From assembly GCA_015061765.1 (NCBI GenBank), contig SUVZ01000036.1, forward strand, positions 1-16,426: a stretch of 16,426 bases of DNA, read 5' to 3'. The translations under genes were made by a program, and so were the position numbers. Below the pieces are notes generated by a model. The model worked only from the letters and a program-made list of their open reading frames with translations. It was not told the DNA's origin and searched no databases. The stretch is from Lentisphaerota bacterium (lineage in GTDB: Bacteria; Verrucomicrobiota; Kiritimatiellia; RFP12; UBA1067). Positions 14,737 through 16,426 of the stretch are shown in pieces (position 1 is the first letter of the stretch; every line of letters begins with the position of its first letter).

Positions 14737-16426
14737 TCACTTCGCACCGAATGCGAACACCCGCAACGTCTCCGGCGGCAGATCGATGACGCACACACCT
14801 CCGGTCCATTCCGCGTCCACACCCGACACCAGTTCACGCAACGGCCTGCGGAACGGCTCCTTCAATCGGAGTGCCGCTTTCACGGGCTTGCGGGAGTCGT
14901 TGAACACCGTCACATAGCACCGGCCGTCCTCGTGCCCAAACTGTTCAAGGAACACCGACGGCGTTTCCGTGGCGAGCACACGATTCACCGGACGCCATCC
15001 GGCCTCGGAAACGCTTTTGCATATCGGTATGTACCTCCTGAAGAGATCACGGTCGCGATTGTAGAGCTCCGGCCTGGAGAAGTAGTGGTATCCGCTCGTG
15101 GTCTTGCTGAACACGCTCGGGAAAAGTCCGTATGCGACGGCGCGCATCATGTATTTTTCCATCTTCGCATGGGACATCGTGGAGAGGTCAGTATTCATCA
15201 GATAGCCGAACGGCTTCCCTCCGCAAAGAGCGCGGTGGAACAGCATCTGCTCGTCCGAAGCGGGAGTCCAGCCCGCCTTCTTGTTCCAGTCTATCTCGAA
15301 CCCCATCACATCGAGATACGGCGCAAGCCAGCACCAGCGGATAGGAGTGGAGTTGCCCATCGCCCTGCGTCCTGAAGGATGGAGCCGCTCGGAAAGGTTG
15401 CGCACATATTCGTACGAGATCATGCCCTTGAACACTCCCGGCACGCACCCGTCGCGCGAGAAGCAGAGCGGGGTTTTCATCGCGCCGAAATGTGCGCGGT
15501 CGAAGTCTAGCGCCGTCGTCACATACAGGTCCGCGGAATCGACATATTCACCGTCAACGCCTTTCGGCGGCCTGTCGCCTGGCCTGTAGCGTTCCGCAAA
15601 GCGCCCTTCGCCTATCTTGCGGCTGAAATCCGTTACGTCACCGCGGATTCCCGGAGCGGAATTCATGCTCCACACCATTCCGTTGCACCACGGAGTGTCG
15701 AGAAGCATCCCGATCGGCTTGCCGCGCTCCGTGCGGCAGACGCTCGTCCACCACGCCAGCGCGGCTCTTTCGCCTTTCCCCGCAAGACGCGCCACCTCGG
15801 CGATGCAGTCCTCCATCGACGGCTTCGGCTGGCCCTTCTTCGCCTTGATGCGCATCCACCAAGTGCCGGGCTCCGTGTAGGCATAAGTGGTCAACCCGTT
15901 CGCGTCATCCCAATCTGTTTCGTTGATTCCCTCCTTGATCGCGAACCCGAAATCCTTCCACCCTTCGACCTTGCTGATCTTGTCGAACGCCATCCATATG
16001 CCCTGATTCTTCTGACGCACCTTGAACGCCTCGGGGAAAAGCGACATGTATGCCTCATAAGCGCCTCTGAAGTTCTCTTTCCCGTCGAAACCGAAACGGC
16101 AGAACCGGAAACGCGCTGACGGAGCCTCCTCTGCGAGGCCGACGTCAAACGAAATGTAGAGAAGGCGCAGCGCCGGATTGACGGCGGTGCGGAAATACGC
16201 AGGGGCCGACGTGTCGAGGGCAAGAGCCATGCCTTTGCCGCCCACTGTGACCGCACCTACCGGCCAATGGGAAAGCCCGCCCGCACCGCACAGCGAAGTC
16301 ATCGTGTTGCGCTGTTCGGAATCACCGTCCGAAAGCGTCTTGCTCAGTCGCGGATGCACGTGCCACGTGATCTCCCCTTCCGGAAGCGGAACGGCATAAA
16401 CCAAAGTCACCGCACGATCCCCGGGC
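14737..16426 (-). CDS. glycoside-hydrolase-like protein, unassigned family (5' end cut)
   Basis: The frame is open to the window edge; the first GTG (16410) is preceded by in-frame codons, so the true N-terminus is probably outside. At least 557 residues are visible. Many Trp/Tyr-rich stretches, short beta-strand plus acidic endings (DVMGFEIDWN, PFGYLMNTDL) and a final beta-sandwich ending LPPETLRVFAFG suggest a (beta/alpha)8 barrel followed by a C-terminal sheet domain, as in alpha-galactosidase-type clans. An N-terminal beta-sandwich is suggested by PLPEGEITWHVHP. I could not identify the family or catalytic pair; D and E residues in WCNGMVWSMNSAPG to DGEYVDSADL are candidates. It precedes the Tat hydrolase gene by 34 bp, indicating one operon. 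Confidence 0.75.
   Translation of the reverse strand, partial: PGDRAVTLVYAVPLPEGEITWHVHPRLSKTLSDGDSEQRNTMTSLCGAGGLSHWPVGAVTVGGKGMALALDTSAPAYFRTAVNPALRLLYISFDVGLAEEAPSARFRFCRFGFDGKENFRGAYEAYMSLFPEAFKVRQKNQGIWMAFDKISKVEGWKDFGFAIKEGINETDWDDANGLTTYAYTEPGTWWMRIKAKKGQPKPSMEDCIAEVARLAGKGERAALAWWTSVCRTERGKPIGMLLDTPWCNGMVWSMNSAPGIRGDVTDFSRKIGEGRFAERYRPGDRPPKGVDGEYVDSADLYVTTALDFDRAHFGAMKTPLCFSRDGCVPGVFKGMISYEYVRNLSERLHPSGRRAMGNSTPIRWCWLAPYLDVMGFEIDWNKKAGWTPASDEQMLFHRALCGGKPFGYLMNTDLSTMSHAKMEKYMMRAVAYGLFPSVFSKTTSGYHYFSRPELYNRDRDLFRRYIPICKSVSEAGWRPVNRVLATETPSVFLEQFGHEDGRCYVTVFNDSRKPVKAALRLKEPFRRPLRELVSGVDAEWTGGVCVIDLPPETLRVFAFGAK

Overview
The window reads like a chromosomal piece of a Gram-negative bacterium of the PVC superphylum, most likely a Kiritimatiellota/Lentisphaerota-type carbohydrate degrader. 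This placement is inferred from the gene content: a secreted SUMF1-fold protein with a characteristic N-terminal beta domain, a XylR-type LacI/AraC hybrid regulator, a GH106-like glycosidase and an outer-membrane barrel protein. No marker search was possible.

Left part (1-5744) is a sugar-responsive locus. On the minus strand lie a large secreted GH106-like glycoside hydrolase (1700-4324) and a secreted SUMF1-fold protein (89-1402). Another minus-strand gene appears to start at the very left edge. A divergent XylR-like regulator (4542-5744) faces the glycosidase. The control region between regulator and glycosidase has a diverged second copy, about 195 bp, in front of the SUMF1 gene. Both copies keep a sigma70-type promoter, two putative regulator half-sites 21 bp apart and a strong Shine-Dalgarno. 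That Shine-Dalgarno fits a short upstream ORF better than the annotated gene start. The simplest reading is a two-promoter regulon of one local regulator, with a leader ORF interposed in each transcript.

Middle part (5894-9625) holds a small outer-membrane barrel-like protein (minus), a tRNA-His gene with encoded G-1 and CCA and an unusual T-loop (minus), and gyrA (plus), which diverges from the tRNA with recognisable promoters for both. Codon use becomes clearly G+C-rich from gyrA onward.

Right part (9826-16426, all minus strand) has two probable transcription units. One is cupin, then a RlmD/TrmA-family RNA uracil-C5 methyltransferase lacking most Fe-S ligands, then a TPR repeat protein; the genes are 7 and 12 bp apart and a good promoter precedes the cupin gene. 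The other, upstream, is a long glycosidase-like protein cut by the window edge followed 34 bp later by a Tat-exported metallo-beta-lactamase-fold hydrolase. No CRISPR array, insertion sequence, phage or defence cassette was seen. The most notable signals are the duplicated control region, its leader ORFs and an eight-base homopolymer that decides the leader ORF frame.
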